Origin: Astur gentilis
Taxonomy: Eukaryota; Chordata; Aves; Accipitriformes; Accipitridae
Direction of reading: 5' to 3'
Assembly (NCBI RefSeq): GCF_929443795.1
Contig: NC_064883.1
Coordinates: 6,448,001-6,512,000 of the forward strand
DNA length: 64,000 nt
The notes under the pieces were generated by a model. That model was given only the letters and a program-made list of their open reading frames with translations. It was not told where the DNA came from and did no database searches. Shown here piece after piece: positions 26,877 to 40,636 of the stretch (position 1 is the first letter of the stretch; each line of letters opens with the position of its first letter). Both the position numbers and the translations under genes were made by a program.

Positions 26877-29781
26877 CCCAATTTAAAGATAAATTATCAA
26901 GGGTTAAGTAAAATATAGGTTAACACAATTGCTGGCTTCCCAATTCTAGAGACCTGGATTCAAAGTAGGTTGCAAATAAAGCAACTCCGGTAATTTCAGT
27001 CTGGTCCCTAATGGACATCAGTGTTTCATAAAATCACTTAATTAGGCAGTAGTGAGGAGACATACAGATCTGGAACAGAAAGGAGGAACTTCGAGGTCAT
27101 GATGGAGGTACTCCTGTGGTAATACACATGCTGGGGATGCATAAAATGCATCAATTCTCTGTGAGACAGCACCCCCACCCCCAGCCCGCAGTATGAATTG
27201 CCAAGAGGTAACCCAACAGGGTTATGATATGATGCCATTTTGTAGAACAGGGCGACTAGTGCACAACAAATTATTTGTTCACTGAATTTAGCTCCCCTTT
27301 CACCCCTCTTGTGCCCTCTCTTCCTTGTTTACTGTTGGCAGAACACCTCATAAACTGTTGTTTACAATTCTAACCTTACCACTCTTCAACAATAATAGAC
27401 AAAAAGTGTAAAATGCTTTACTTTCTCTGCTGCTTATTAATATTCAAAATGCATCTGACTGGTCAGATATGTTCTGACATATCTGTTAACCTCCTTGGGT
27501 AGAAAGGTGCAGAAGTACTTCTGCTGTGAATTTGCAACTTTAAAGTTTGGTTGGTGAATGCATACATATTTTGCTGGCATTTCTACAGTATCTGAGGTCC
27601 TCACAGACTCCTCACAAACAAAACACAAAACAAAACACAAAACCTTGTGAGGGTTTTTTTTGTTTCTTTGTTTAGAAAAAGGTGAAGAGAAAGGTCAAAG
27701 CCCTTGAATCACATCAAACAAAAATGTCTGAGGAAGGAATAAGGTTTAAATTCACAACTCTCATAGCCCAAGATTATAACTCCGTCATGAAATCATCTTT
27801 TGTAAACAATTGTGAAGATTTGCTTTCTGAGAATCTTGTGCTAGTAAAATGTGCAGCTCAGAATTTTAATACAGACAAATAATGTAAATAATGATAACAG
27901 AAATAATACATCTGAGAAGAAAATACCAACAATCACATTTCAGTCAATTTGCATTATGCATACAGGACAGCAATAAGGCAATATATGTGTTAAAATACCT
28001 GCATTAAACCCTTTTATGAATAGCTCTTAAAGCCTCACTGTTTTGAGCTCAGTTTGATTTACAGCTGAAAGATATTCTAGAGAGATAAGAAGGATCTCCA
28101 GAGAGAAGCTGAGAGTCTTCAATCTGATTTAAACACAAGCCATGCCAAGGCAAGACACTGTTCAGATTCCATCTAATATTTTTACCTCTTCTAGGGCTAC
28201 GTCTGAAGTTCTGAGTGGACATGAAGCAGGACAGGCCTAAAGTTTAGGCAAAATCTCCACAATGTAAGTTTAGTGAAAGGTTTGGCTTAGATCTTCCCTG
28301 CTTCAGAATTTGTGTCCAAATTCCTGAAAAGGTCTTTGCTTGTGTTTTCTCATTTAGAAAAATCATTTTTATTTGGAAATTACTAAGACTAAAACCATAA
28401 ACATATACAGACAGAATTACATTGTCTTCTGTTTTGCAGTTCAGTCTTTCTACACCTCCTATAGCTTGTACTAATATATGCGCCCTGCTTCATTTCTTCC
28501 CGCAGTCTAATCTTGACTTTTACCTTCCATGCTACATCCTTTCTGCTTTCTTCCTAAAACTCCATCTACAGACAAGAATGCAAAAAAAGATGAGAAGAGG
28601 GTGTTAGCAAAATTCAGGAGATGATAATGGCACGTTTGAAACTGCAGATTAGAACTTCCTTATCAAATGAAAATATTGCACACATCACTAGCTAGCTTCA
28701 CTAGTAAAAACATAACTATCTCCCTTTCCTCTTCCATCTTGTTCTGCGTGCACAAATTGCACAGCATTTTCCATTAAAACTAACTCTGGAAGGACTTAAG
28801 GCCATCCTTCAAGTTATCATAATGGAAAACATTCCCAGTGAAGTGTCTGAATGGAGTTTTAAAGGTGCAAATATTCAGACTTCTTGACTATATTTGTATG
28901 ACAGTACTTGAAATGTTGTACAGTAAGCTTTATAGGAACCATTTTCCATGCCACTTGGAAGACTATCTCTGTATTTGTGTTGTTCATAGGTCAGAAACAG
29001 CCTTCAAAGACTTGTACAAAGAAAAGTTCACTCCATTAACACTTATAATAAAATTCTCAATAATTACTGTTCTGCTCAGAAAGCATGAAACTATTATTCA
29101 ACAGCCAGAAAATACAGAGACATTATGACAGCTCAAGTCCAACTGCCTTGGAAAACATGGTCTGGAACCTAGCACCTGGCTGAGGAGATGATATAATTCA
29201 AGAAGAAACATTGCATTGATGGCCACTAATGATCCCAAGCAGACTACTACATTAACAAAGAGTTGCCCCGTGAGGAGGCTGAGATGCAGAGTCCAGTTAA
29301 ACCTATGGAGGCTTCTTTTACTGGTAGAAAGTACAAACTAGCTGCCCGAGAAAAATCTGTCCATCTCTACCACTATAGCATACTAGAAGACATGTGATCA
29401 TTCAAGGAGTTTCCTATAAGAATATGTGACTTTGGGGGGCTTTCAAGGAAATACAAAACCAATGCTCCAGCAGCACCCTAAGAGGACAAACGTATAATAA
29501 GCAGCTGGTGAGAGAATACATGCTTTCTTTTCTATTTATGCTCTTCCCCTACTGTTTTTAGCTTATCTCCTTATGGCTTCAGGGAAACATCCTAGAAAAA
29601 TATCCAGCACAGGTTAGCCATTAACCATCACACCAGAACAGTATTTTGTACCTTAACAGGCAGAGGATTCCAACTACTGTCTCTGATGATGACTCTTTTA
29701 CATAATCATCTTGCATGAGAACTCTGGCCAGAACTGATGAAAAATAATAGCTGTACTCTGATTCTCTGCTCTCCTACCATG

Positions 29782-29804
29782 ATAGTTCCTCAGAGAGGAA
29801 CTAT
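29782..29804. other. Perfect short hairpin
   Basis: The arm atagttcctc (29782-29791) and its exact reverse complement gaggaactat (29795-29804) are separated by three bases. The stem is 10 bp, with an imperfect extension outward across a bulge (tg on the left, atca on the right). It is too short for a typical microRNA precursor. Confidence 0.85.
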
Positions 29805-32800
29805 ATCAGAGTAAACACTCAGGAAAAGTTACTCTGCTTTATTATGCCTTTTCACTCCCACAAAAAGGACTTTAAGTTTGAAACTATCCTCCAGTCTGTG
29901 CCTACTGGAGCTGTATGGAATCCTAGGTTTTCCATGCTCCTAGTCACTGGAAGGGGGAGAGACAGCAGAGTAACAAGTTATGTCTGCCATGTAAGTGAGC
30001 TAGAAGAACTGTTTGGTGGGAGAATGGGGATGGAAGAAATTATATATTTTAATATAAGTTAAGTTTTTGGATCTATTAAGTAAAGTAATACCTAATGTTT
30101 GTAAAAAGCTCAGAACATTACATTGGTGCATTTACATTTATTTAAATAAGATAAGACTTTTCTACACATTTTTGCTTTTAAAACAGTTGCAAAAGAAGCT
30201 ACATGAAGTCCTAGCTCCTATAAACACAGTTTCCATTTGGACCGGAGAATGCTGTGGGACCTACAGCAGAAATCCAAATTGACTTATAGTCACAAAGCAA
30301 GATCCCCAGAAGTTTTTTGCACATAACTTTTGGTGAAAATGAGAAAGATAGGTAAATAATTACATACAATCACATGGTTCAGCAACAACTGTTTCCTGAA
30401 AGAAAAATCTGGGCCAACTAAGGAACAAACCCACCCTCATAGATGGTCATCACATCTTAAGTACTGCAGCATGCAGTTGCCAATATGTTCTTCTAACTTT
30501 TCAGCTCCTAAAATGATCAGATTGTGTGCTTTCTTGAAAAAGAAAAATTCAATTTAGTTCAGGTTTTTCATGGAGTACTCCACTGACAGTGCATCAGTGC
30601 TGCCTGGGAACCCTAGTGGATGAATTGTTCTTAGCACCAAGTTAATGAGGAATATTTTGTTAATTTTAAAAGTCCTTGAAGGGACACTGCAAAACCCACT
30701 GACAATCCTCCATAGTTTTTTTGGGTTTTGTTTGGTTGTGTTTTTTTCTGGAGACTATAATGAGTTATTAAAAGCCATGAATAACACAGAAAGATTGATC
30801 TTTCAAAGACTTCTTCCCCTCTACCTCCCTCAGAAAACTTACAGAGAATCTCCAAGGCCTAGTGCAATTCTCTCCTTCCATCCTTTGCCTGGATATCCAG
30901 GGGAACAAGGAAAGTGCTTTGCGGGGAGGTTAAAATAAAAAAAGCCAAACAAAGCCCAAACCACCACATAAAGATTAGTTTTTCTCCTCTCTTCACTGGT
31001 ATTAATACCTCCTTCACAAAAGCCAGTACAGCACAGGCACTGCTGAGTGAGAAAGCTGTAAGATCATGATTCTCTCTCAAACCCTGTAGATGCCATGCAG
31101 GAACCCTTATTCACGCCCCTTGAATAACCTGAACCCAGATGCAAGCAATGCCAGAGACAGCATGATGGGACATGCTGACAAAAAGACTCCCCTTTATTTA
31201 CCTTCTCAAGGGCTTTGACAGTGAGAGCTATTTCCTTACTAGTGCTGAAATCACATCAGATGGGTCAAAATTATACCAGAAGTGTGGATTCCCTCTCAAA
31301 CAATACTTAAAGAAAAAATTATTTCTAATAGTTGGACTAAAACCTGGTAACAGCTGTAAAACCAGTGATGAGCTTTCCTTCTCAAGGAAAGGAAGAAGAA
31401 AAAAGTTGCCAACACTCATTTCTCATCTTTCAGTCCAGTGGATCCCACTGAATTCTGCATAATTACCATCCTCTTAATACCATGTCACAGAGCAGATAGA
31501 AGCATCGGGGGCGGGAGGAGATGGACAAATTTTTGTGCAGAATCTTGTAAGTAAATACTTCAGAAATCATAAAGATTTTTTTATCCATTAATTTTACAAT
31601 ACAAAGTGTAGGACTATTACACCCTGTCTATACAACGCAACCCTGGCAAAAGCAGAGATTAGACAAGCAGCAGCCCTGAAAGATAGGCCCTAAATAAAAC
31701 AAAAATAGAAGCTATAATGAGAATAAAAATCTCTTATCTTCAGGGGATTCCGCTTCAACCAAAACTCAGTTGTGGAGTAGGAACAGCTTTAAATTTTTTT
31801 GTGCTCATTTGCATCTTAGCACTAAGATTCTGTCCAAGAATAATTAGCATAAGATACTTCAGAAAATGAAAATGGTTTTTAATAGGTGGATTGTCCTCCT
31901 CCTCTCTCTGGAAGATTAAAATGAATGTTCTACCCAGTCTCATTCCCTGGTTTCAGGATTTAGGTCTTTCAATTCGCAAGGATTATGCTTTTAAACAAAA
32001 ATGGTTAAAATATTTTTCTTAATTTACATATCTGTAGGCAATTTTTTGTCCAATCTGAAAGAATACTGTGCACAAGTCTGAAGTCTGTGCATGAAACAGT
32101 TAGTGAACATAACTGAGAATTATTCTAATTATAGCTTATTTATATGCCAAACTAGACTGTGCCACAAAAAGGAATTTCTACAAAAAGTGTGCAGAGGGGA
32201 GTAATTCCTGCCTACTTCAAAGCCTATGTATCCAGCATTTGCTAGACCCACAAAGCCAAGCTAGTCAACAACAATCTTAATTGCTCCATCCCACTTTTCC
32301 AATATATACTAATCACAAGAAAATCTTTAATTCTCAACCTCAACATCCTCCCATGATATCTTTACTGCGTTCTCTACTAGGAACAATATGTTCTGACACA
32401 AGGGGCGAACAGAGATTTCACAGTGTGTGGAGGACCCCACACCTGTCTGGTGAAGAATTTGAAAGGTGTGGGGCAGACAAAGCAGCAGGTTGTGGGAAGA
32501 CAGCAAGGGGCCTCACCGCTGAGGAAGATGAGCTCCAACACTGGATTCTGCTCTTGCCTGTGCTGCAGCCATCCTACATCATGTCATTCTCCCCAAAATA
32601 TGTTTCTTAGTATGCCACACCAGGGGTCTCATTTGGAGACACTCTGAATAAAGTCAATGGAGCTGCACATACACAGGATGTACGTGCAGTTGTATATGGA
32701 AAAGTCAGACCCATCTGCGTTCCCACTATCGATCAGTAGTGATCTTATTCTCTCTGCATTTCAGGCACACATCTTCTAGTGTGGTGTAATATTTGCTCGC

Positions 32801-33851
32801 ATTTGCTGTTTATCAGAATACATCGAAATATCTAAAAACACACCGAATGCAGAGAAAACTAAGCTTTGGACAACTAAGTTCTGTTTGTCACCGAATTCAC
32901 TGAAGTCATTGGGCAAGTTCTGTCAATACTGTGCGCCGAATGAGTTATGGGTCCTTGGGAAATGAAAGCACAAGGCCCGGTGATTGAAGACTTTAACGCA
33001 AGCACAACATGGGGGTGAATGAAGATGGATGAGGCAATTTTAATTCCTAAATTTCCTAACTCTTAAATGGTTGCCTTGCAAAGTTAATAACTAACACAAC
33101 TTTGAACATTTTAACATGTTTTTGGGGGTGTATTACATATTTTATTCAGTGATACGGCAGCATGACTAATGGATTAACAACTTTTCATATACTTGTAATT
33201 ATTTTTTTAAATTGTGCTGAAAATATAATAAAACATTAAAACTTAGATTACTTTCTTTTATAAGTGATGTAAACTAAAGTAGCAGAGGAATAAAAATTAT
33301 TCAAACTTCATGGCAACTTAATTTATTTTGCAAAGAAATCCATTCAAGTCTGACAACTGTTAGATACCTTACTAGTTGGATATCTAAGTCTAAACCCAAA
33401 TGTTGGTCCTGAAAGCCCTATTACTTGTGTCTGACTTAGCATAGACCAAGTGTGAAGCTTTTTCTCCACTTTGTACATTCAAACAAGACAGTTTATGCCA
33501 TGCTCAGAACAGCTCTGAGACAAAAAGATGTTACTGCCTCTAGCCAACCCTTTGCGTGTCACTGCTGCATTGAGAGAAGTCACCCTTCAGCGTGGCTGTC
33601 TGATTGCTCTCTAATCTGTTTCTGAAAAGTGAACCAGATTTACAACGAATAAGTGAAAAACACAGACTTGGTCAGAGGCAGAGGAGATGCAACCATACAG
33701 CCTGGGGTTAGAACCACCCTGTCTAGATGCCCGCTAGACTGAAGCGGAACAAAAACCTCACATAACAAACTGACAGACTCAGCTGGAAGACAGCAGGTGA
33801 CAGCACTACCTCCAGCGAGGAGCTGCTTAAGCTTATTCTCACTGTCGCTCT

Positions 33852-33869
33852 AACACACACACACACACA
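33852..33869. repeat. (AC)n microsatellite
   Basis: About nine AC units followed by atatac. Confidence 0.9.
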
Positions 33870-34810
33870 TATACAGAGTAAGCAACAGACACGCAGCACC
33901 TACATTTTCACTTAGTGCAAGGTGGTTCTGATACAAGGACCAGGATGGTCCTTGGTGGAGGTGTCAGCTTAGACTCAATGATTAGCCTCCCAAATCATAT
34001 GCTTATTGTTGAAGAATTTCCAACCTTATATCTGGACTGAACTTGCCTAAGAAGGAAGATGGGAAGAAAACAGGATTTGATGGAGAGAAACAACATAAAG
34101 CAGAGAGGTCAGTAGAACTTGGCTAGAGTCAGGGAAGCACTTGCCAAGACTGCAGCATGACAACTGGACCTCTTCTGCTTTTCTGCCATGCAACGATGTT
34201 ATGTTGCCAAAACAGCTCCCCAGTTGGCAGTAACAGTCAGCAAGAGTCAAACTGAATCCATACTGTATTTATTTTTGTATTTTTAAGGAAACAACCTTTC
34301 TGCTGGCATTCAAAAGGGACATGTCCGAGAAATCCATTAGTGACTGAGGCTGAAAGATAATGAGTTTCTCACTGCTTGGTATGTGTGATGCGAGTTTCCC
34401 TTTCTTGATCTTGGATGAAATCTCCATAAGGTCTGAAGACTGGTGGAAGAGGAATCTTTTTCTTAAACAGCAGCCATAGGAGAGATTGCTTACTTATCTT
34501 TTCCTCTTTCAGGTACAAACTGATTGTCAGGTGTTATTCAAGTGTTTGGGTGGAATTTCTTCTGGTCTGAATTGTCCCTGTTTCATAAAGAATCTAATAT
34601 CCATTTTGTGCAGTGCTAGTAAAAATTACTTCAATTCAAGCCACTTTGAAAAGCTTAACTACTGTCTCACTGACAAGATGACACACACTGATGAAAGTCT
34701 AATGCAGCTCAGGTATGGAATAAAGACTAAGTTCGATACATGCAGTAAGGCTGCCTAATGGTTTAGCCTCAGAATGTAACCTTATCTCCTGGAAAGCAAC
34801 ATACTTCCAC

Positions 34811-34841
<31 letters not shown>

Positions 34842-34931
34842 AAGCTGAAAAAAAGCCAGAGCTGCCTGCTGAAAAAAAAAAAAACAAACAAACCAAAAAA
34901 AACCCAACAAAGCCAAACCCAACAAAAACAA
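34811..34931. repeat. A-rich tract with poly-A29
   Basis: Twenty-nine uninterrupted A residues (34811-34839), a further A13 at 34872-34884, then an A/C mixture (aacccaacaaagcc-type). The minus-strand ORFs over it are poly-Phe artefacts. I see no retroposed gene directly upstream that it would terminate. Confidence 0.9.
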
Positions 34932-35190
34932 CAACTGTGTGCAATGAAACACACACAAGAACACTGCATCTCAAAACACTAAGCTAATACCAGTTACAAA
35001 TAATTTCAACAAATTTGTGAAGCCTCTGCTCAATTTCAGGTGGACATCAGAACGTTTCTGGTTTCACAACAAAATCCTTGTACTACTTCACAGTTTTAAA
35101 ATTAAGCCAGAGGACTGACTTGGCAGTCTGATACTATTGAAATTCAGGGTATTACCTTAACCACCTACTTTGAATCGAGCAATTTCACTT

Positions 35191-35240
35191 AAAAAAACCA
35201 ACCAACCAAACAAAAAAAAAAAAAAACAAAAAAAACCCCA
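35191..35240. repeat. (AACC)n and poly-A tract
   Basis: Short AACC units followed by A15 and A8 separated by one C, ending in cccc. It is similar in composition to the A-rich tract 260 bp upstream. Confidence 0.85.
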
Positions 35241-35960
35241 CCTGCTAATGTCTGGACTAATAAAAAGACATTTTAGATAAGATGGCATGCATATCTTCTT
35301 GGTTTTGAGAGGGTCACAGCAGAATCAAAGCCTGTGCAACCAAGCAGAAAGTACACATTTTCTAAGCTTAAACAGTACACACTCCAACTGGAGCCCTCGC
35401 CTGTTTTTCAGAGCATAGTCATGAATGCAGGCTAAAATCCTAAACTCCCATAGCAAACTGTGTAAAACCCAAAGAAAACAATATCATCAGGGCACGTTGA
35501 CTGTCTTCTAAGCAGACAGCTCCCATCTGTTTCCTGCCGGACAGGACCCCAACCTCTAAATAATGCCAGAGCTTAGCTCCACTCAGTTGTGTCTGATTAA
35601 CTTAATGCAGGAAGTCATTTCCAGATGGGACCCCAATTTAAATCCAAAAGCTATGCCACTGTTTGGCTCATCAGGGCTTCCACATCACATACAGCACACC
35701 CTAAGGGGTGGCAGCTTCTGCCAGGCAATACTTCCCTAATGCCCTACTGAGGTAGACAGTGCTGTTATTCAGAATTTAGACAGTAGAACTGCAAGGCTGT
35801 ACTAAAAAAAAGAGAGAGAGAAGAAACTTTGTGCCCCACCTTTCTAAACCTGATCAATAGTTCACACTTGAGAAAGCTCTCTTAGAAGGATTTTTTTTTC
35901 ATTTTGCTTCCTCTATGTACCAGCGAAATTATAAACAGTTAACTGATCTTCAGAGCAGAC

Positions 35961-35989
35961 TTTTTTTTTTAGGGGAAAAAAAAAAAAAA
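35961..35989. repeat. T10 / A14 inverted homopolymer pair
   Basis: Ten T residues and fourteen A residues separated by aggggt-type spacer bases (35971-35975), so they can pair as a simple stem. Confidence 0.8.
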
Positions 35990-38929
35990 GGCATTTGATG
36001 CACAGGAAACCCAGATTCCATGAACTCCACATGTTAGATAGTTTGCTCCTACTAATTTAAAACACTGCGAGTTTTAGATTATTTTTGCAATGAAGCTGTT
36101 CCCAGCTGCAGACCTCTAGCCGACTGAGTGAATTGCAGCACTCTTCCATCATTCCTGAGCTACTTCCCGAAAGCACCTAAAGAAAAAATGGGAAGCCTTG
36201 TAGCAGTTTATGCACCAGAGCAAGTTCCATTGGGCATTACTAAAATTCCTTCAGAACTATATTAAGATTTTTGTTCTTATGAAAGCACTGAAAACACTGA
36301 AATCAATAGTCATAAATATTAATGAAGGAAAAACAATACAGGCAGTCCAGCTGCTGGAATTATCATTGGGGTGGTGGAATGGGAAAACAAGGTCTACATG
36401 TTAAATTATGCTGCTCAGCATTAGGGACCCAAGGAAACATTAGATCATCAAATATAAACCAGACAGTGGCCTGTGTGTTCAAAAGAGGACACTGATGTAT
36501 ATTGCTGTTTGAGATATCCAGCTCTCAAAAATCATTTTCTGTTTGATCACTGAGTCCTAGTTTGCCAGGAAGATTGAAGAGGGTGTGTTCTTGTTCATGT
36601 CTGGGTGATGGAAGAGCAACCATGCATGCAAACAGCTTCCACTTTCCACATCCTCATCCACTCTCCTAACTGTCTGCACTCCTCCATCACCCGCAACTGT
36701 GATACTCCAACTCACACCATACCATAGAAAATATAGGCTTCTGAGGTCAAAGACAAATGGTGAAAACTCATTTATCTTGGCTTCTTTTGAAAACACTCAC
36801 CAAATTTCACTGTGTAACTGCCTGACTGATCAGCTGAACTTGATCTCCTCCAGGGAATTTTTAAGAAGAATTACCCATAGTTATTAATATAAGTTCACTC
36901 ATAGTTCACTAAGTTACCCTAAATTCAGCTGAGCCACCATTAGACATATCAGTTGTTTAATACAGACCAGTCCATGTTGATTATATTGCAACCAAGGAAT
37001 ATTCAGCAAGGCAATACTGAAAATGGTGTTGGCAAACAGACACTGTCCAGTGGCTAGCATCACTGGCCATGGCCTATCTGAAATATTAGAGTTATTATCC
37101 CTTCTCCACCATAGATAATACTTTTAAGAGCACTGTCGTATAGAACCAGTAATGGATTGTAAAGAAAGTAAGAAATACTGGTTTACTAATCCTACTGGTT
37201 GAAGAAATTTATGTGACAAGAGAACACCAATGACCACTATGGTAAAAGCCTGTTTCCTAGATGACATTTTGACAAAGAAAAGGCAGGCTGTGCAACAAGA
37301 AATAATAGTGGTTTAAACCTTCACATGAGCACTTCAGAGCTGTACTCCTGCCATATAATTTGGGAAATGCATAGGCCCTCACCGTAGGGCCCCAATTTTT
37401 TAAAAGTTAAGATTATGTAGAGGATTCATAAGGATTATGAGCATGTAATTGGTATGAGTAGTATGATTACGACAGTTAAAGTCCATCTGTTAAATATGCA
37501 AACAAGCATCCTTGTGCTTTCTCCTACACTCTACATTTGTCTTCCAAAAAACACGTAAACAGTACCTCATTATAGTCCTGCAAATCCCTCCCTTAAATTG
37601 TATTTTGTCACAACAGTTACTAACAAGTTGAAAAGATTAGGTTTTCAATGTTCTGACCCAAAGATCCTTTTGTGTTAACTGATACCGTCTTGTTTTCATT
37701 CATCCTCCATGTCCATGCCTGTTTTGTACATGGACTGTAAGCAGATGCATCACGCTCCACAACTAGGAATGGCTAGCTGTTACAATATAGGTAGAAATAT
37801 CATTGTTACTACTATTAATATAATAAGAACAAGCATGCCATATTAGATTAGTTTCCCTACTAAGGCAACCATAGAAAAAGAATTCATCTCTGTACTTCAG
37901 AAACTACACAATCATTTCACAAGCATACCCCCACAAGAGAAATATGAATCATTCAGAGATGCACATGGTGTATATGAATGCCACATTTTTGCATTTGGAT
38001 TCCTGATTCATCTGACAGATGTGAGAAAATTCATGAAGTTAGACAAGTCCCAAGTGATTGCACGTGTGTGGATGCTGAAAAGCACAAGTTATTCCACCTA
38101 CTTTGGCACTAAAAGTACTGAGCTTTTTTCCTTCTGGTCAACTGTTCATCATGATACAGCTACAGTTGTACATTATTAGCAATACCACCTGTCTTTTCAC
38201 ATCCATTAAGAAGATTTTACAGACCTTCTAATAATCAAGAGCAATAACAGCTTACACTGTCATATTTAATCCGTCTCATACTTTGAAAACCTTTAAAAAC
38301 AAATTAAAACCTTCCAGCAGGCATCTGAGGTAACATGGATAACATAAGGACACGGAGAACCCTTTTTAAAATAAAATACCCTAGCAGACACTGAAATGCG
38401 AGACAGATGCCAAAGTCATATGTTAAGCGCACACATATATGTATTTTGCCATCCTTGCGTGGTACTACTCATTATAGCTTTGATAACAAGCAACACATGG
38501 ACTGATGCTTCTAACTTAAGTTTTTATTCCCATACGCTCTACAGATATCAATAGACAGTCTACTCCTGATGTTCCTCTGTGCCAGAACTTGATGCAAACC
38601 TCACTGAGCTCCCTGGAAGTCCTCTTGCTGAGCACCCTGAGCTTTAGGCAGGGTGCTCCTGGAGTCTGTGATGAAAATTCAAGATGGCTGTATGGGGCAG
38701 GCTATATTTCACAGACATCATATGCATCTCCTGACCCCTCTTCCACTGTCTCAGAGTCATTCTATAAAGTTCACAAGCATGGCACTCACGCTGTGCAAAC
38801 AAACAATTTGTTTTCACTTGATGATCCTCACCATCAAACACACAATGGAACTCAATTTCCTAGTTTATTTCTTTTTTCTTTCGCTCCCTCCCTCCTGCTG
38901 TTTATTACCAGCAACTGTGATCTCCATCA

Positions 38930-39105
38930 TGTAGAGTGCAAGATCTGTGGCCCGGCTACAGCATTCATGTGTTTGTACAGCACCCAGCACAGTGTGGGTT
39001 TGATCCTAATTTGGGACTGTCATTCTGTGAACACATTTTGTAGTGTTGCTTTCTCTGTAATTCACAGGCATATAACTCATGGCTTAAAATTAAATAAATA
39101 AAATC
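38930..39105 (+). repeat. Ancient amniote repeat tail (family not named)
   Basis: The text 'gtgtttgtacagcacccagc' followed by 'acagtgtgggtttgatcc' and 'gggactg' resembles the 3' part of an old interspersed element common in reptile genomes, recognised by its 'tgtttgtacagcacctagca' core. An A-rich, AATAAA-bearing end follows (39090-39104). It lies inside the 170-codon ORF at 38589-39101, which weakens that ORF's claim to be coding. I do not recall the library name. Confidence 0.35.
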
Positions 39106-39510
39106 TACGATTAAGCATCAGAATGAGTTAAATATGTATACAGGCAAGGCCTTTAACTCTGATCTGCAGGTGGTTCCTTCTCACAGGCTCTCTGCATCTC
39201 CTTCTCACTACATTTAGAGTGACTGAAGATATATTTCAAGTAACTGTATTTTTAAATAAGTAGATTTTGCACTTGTTCAGGTATACAGACCCAATGGCTA
39301 TCATGTGTTTTACAAAATGTGCCTGGTATTAGGCTTCTAGAGGCATGTTAATTCCTTAACTTGAAGCGAAGCAGACAACATTGAAAAAAAGTTGTGCTGT
39401 GTTTACCCGAGGTATTAAATTAGTCACTTCTAATTCCTTTGTACATTGTATGGGTTATTGGCCTTCATTTCCAGATCATCTATGCAGTCCTGTGAAAGAT
39501 TGGGTTTTTT

Positions 39511-39706
39511 CCTCCTGACTCTGTCATTTGTTTCATGAGTAACCACAGAAAAGTTACAAATTTATCCAGGAATCCATTTCCCCTATCAGTAAATTTGGCT
39601 AACAGCAGTCCACAAAAACCATATGTTGCTATAATTTATTACTGAAGCTGTAAGTTGCTCAGGGCGGGGAATGCCATTTTATTTTGCATTTATACCACAG
39701 CTAAGG
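39511..39706 (+). repeat. Possible ancient SINE-like relic related to the 38.9-kb copy
   Basis: A series of short matches in order: 'cctgactctgtcat', 'aaagttacaaa', 'ccatttcccctatcagtaaa', 'taatttattac', 'gctgtaagttgctcagggc' and 'ttgcatttatacc'. This is the layout of an ancient SINE-type amniote element ending in 'gtaagctcttcagggcagg' and 'tgtttgtaca'. It is strongly diverged. Confidence 0.35.
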
Positions 39707-40636
39707 AGGCAGACCTACCAAGGGGATACCTAGGGAAGCTGTAAGCCACCTCCTCCTCCCAGCCCATTAGCCAGCAGCACTCACTACCCTGCCAAATCCC
39801 ATGGACCACTGACAGCTTACTGAGGCTGGGCAGCTTGACACTGTATTGCTGAGGAGCCACACAAATAGCACCATCAGCATTTCAGAAAAGGATGCTGTGA
39901 TCCTCCAACAATGGGCACCAACTACAAAATAATTCCTTTCTATTAAAAAATGTAAGATGCAGTAATTTTTCGTGCTGTGGGAGTCTAATAGATGGGTGAT
40001 ACACAGCATGAGAGAAAGATCAGTTCTGTTTCAGCATCCACCATTTAAAGCAGAAGCTTGCCACTTAATAAAGGTAACTGCAAGGAAAATGTCTCTCACT
40101 GGAGGTCACTATGCTCTCTGAAAGGTACAGTGGTTGATTCAACATGATGTACATCCATCCGATACCCAGATAGCATGTCACATCATTTTAAGGAATATGA
40201 TCAGACTTTCTCAGCCAGTTGGATTTGCTGGTTCAGCAGTCTTATGACTAAAACCAGGGACGAATACTTTCAGTGCCTGCTTTTAAATTATAAAGCTACA
40301 AGGAGACTGAACCTTGATTAAGAGACAGGCAGGCAGTTGTACTTTGAACAACGAGTCTGATGCACAATATCCTATCATCTTGCTCAGTGAACCAGTAAGG
40401 TGAATGTAATCAAAAATGGTGTCTTGCATGGAGAGTTTACAGCATGATAATTGTAGGAAATGAATACAAATTAAAGCTTTTAAAAGACAGATCCACTGCA
40501 GGTCATTGTAGCCAACATTCTGCTACAGATTTTTTACTAACAGGAATATCCACCACAAGGTGAAAAAGTCGGCTCTAAATCTTCCAGTTTTTAACAAAGG
40601 AAAAACAAAACAAACAAGAAAAAACCCACAACAAAC

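Larger units (their letters stand above)
26877..34810. other. AT-rich non-coding DNA
   Basis: No gene recognised. Acceptor-like sites followed by open frames occur at 27674 (frame open to 27882) and 34511 (open to 34758), both without recognisable protein. 32.4-32.6 and 33.5-33.8 kb are somewhat GC-richer but unassigned. Confidence 0.6.

Noticed and set aside
29782..29804. Hairpin as a microRNA precursor
   Set aside because: The stem is only about 10-12 bp with a 3-base loop; precursor stems are about 22 bp or longer with a larger loop.
33640..33760. tRNA-like text 'ggggttagaaccaccc'
   Set aside because: It lacks a proper T-loop (GGTTCRANNCC), and no A box or cloverleaf could be laid out around it.
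34699..34974. Phe-rich minus-strand ORFs resembling membrane segments
   Set aside because: They are translations of the A-rich tract.
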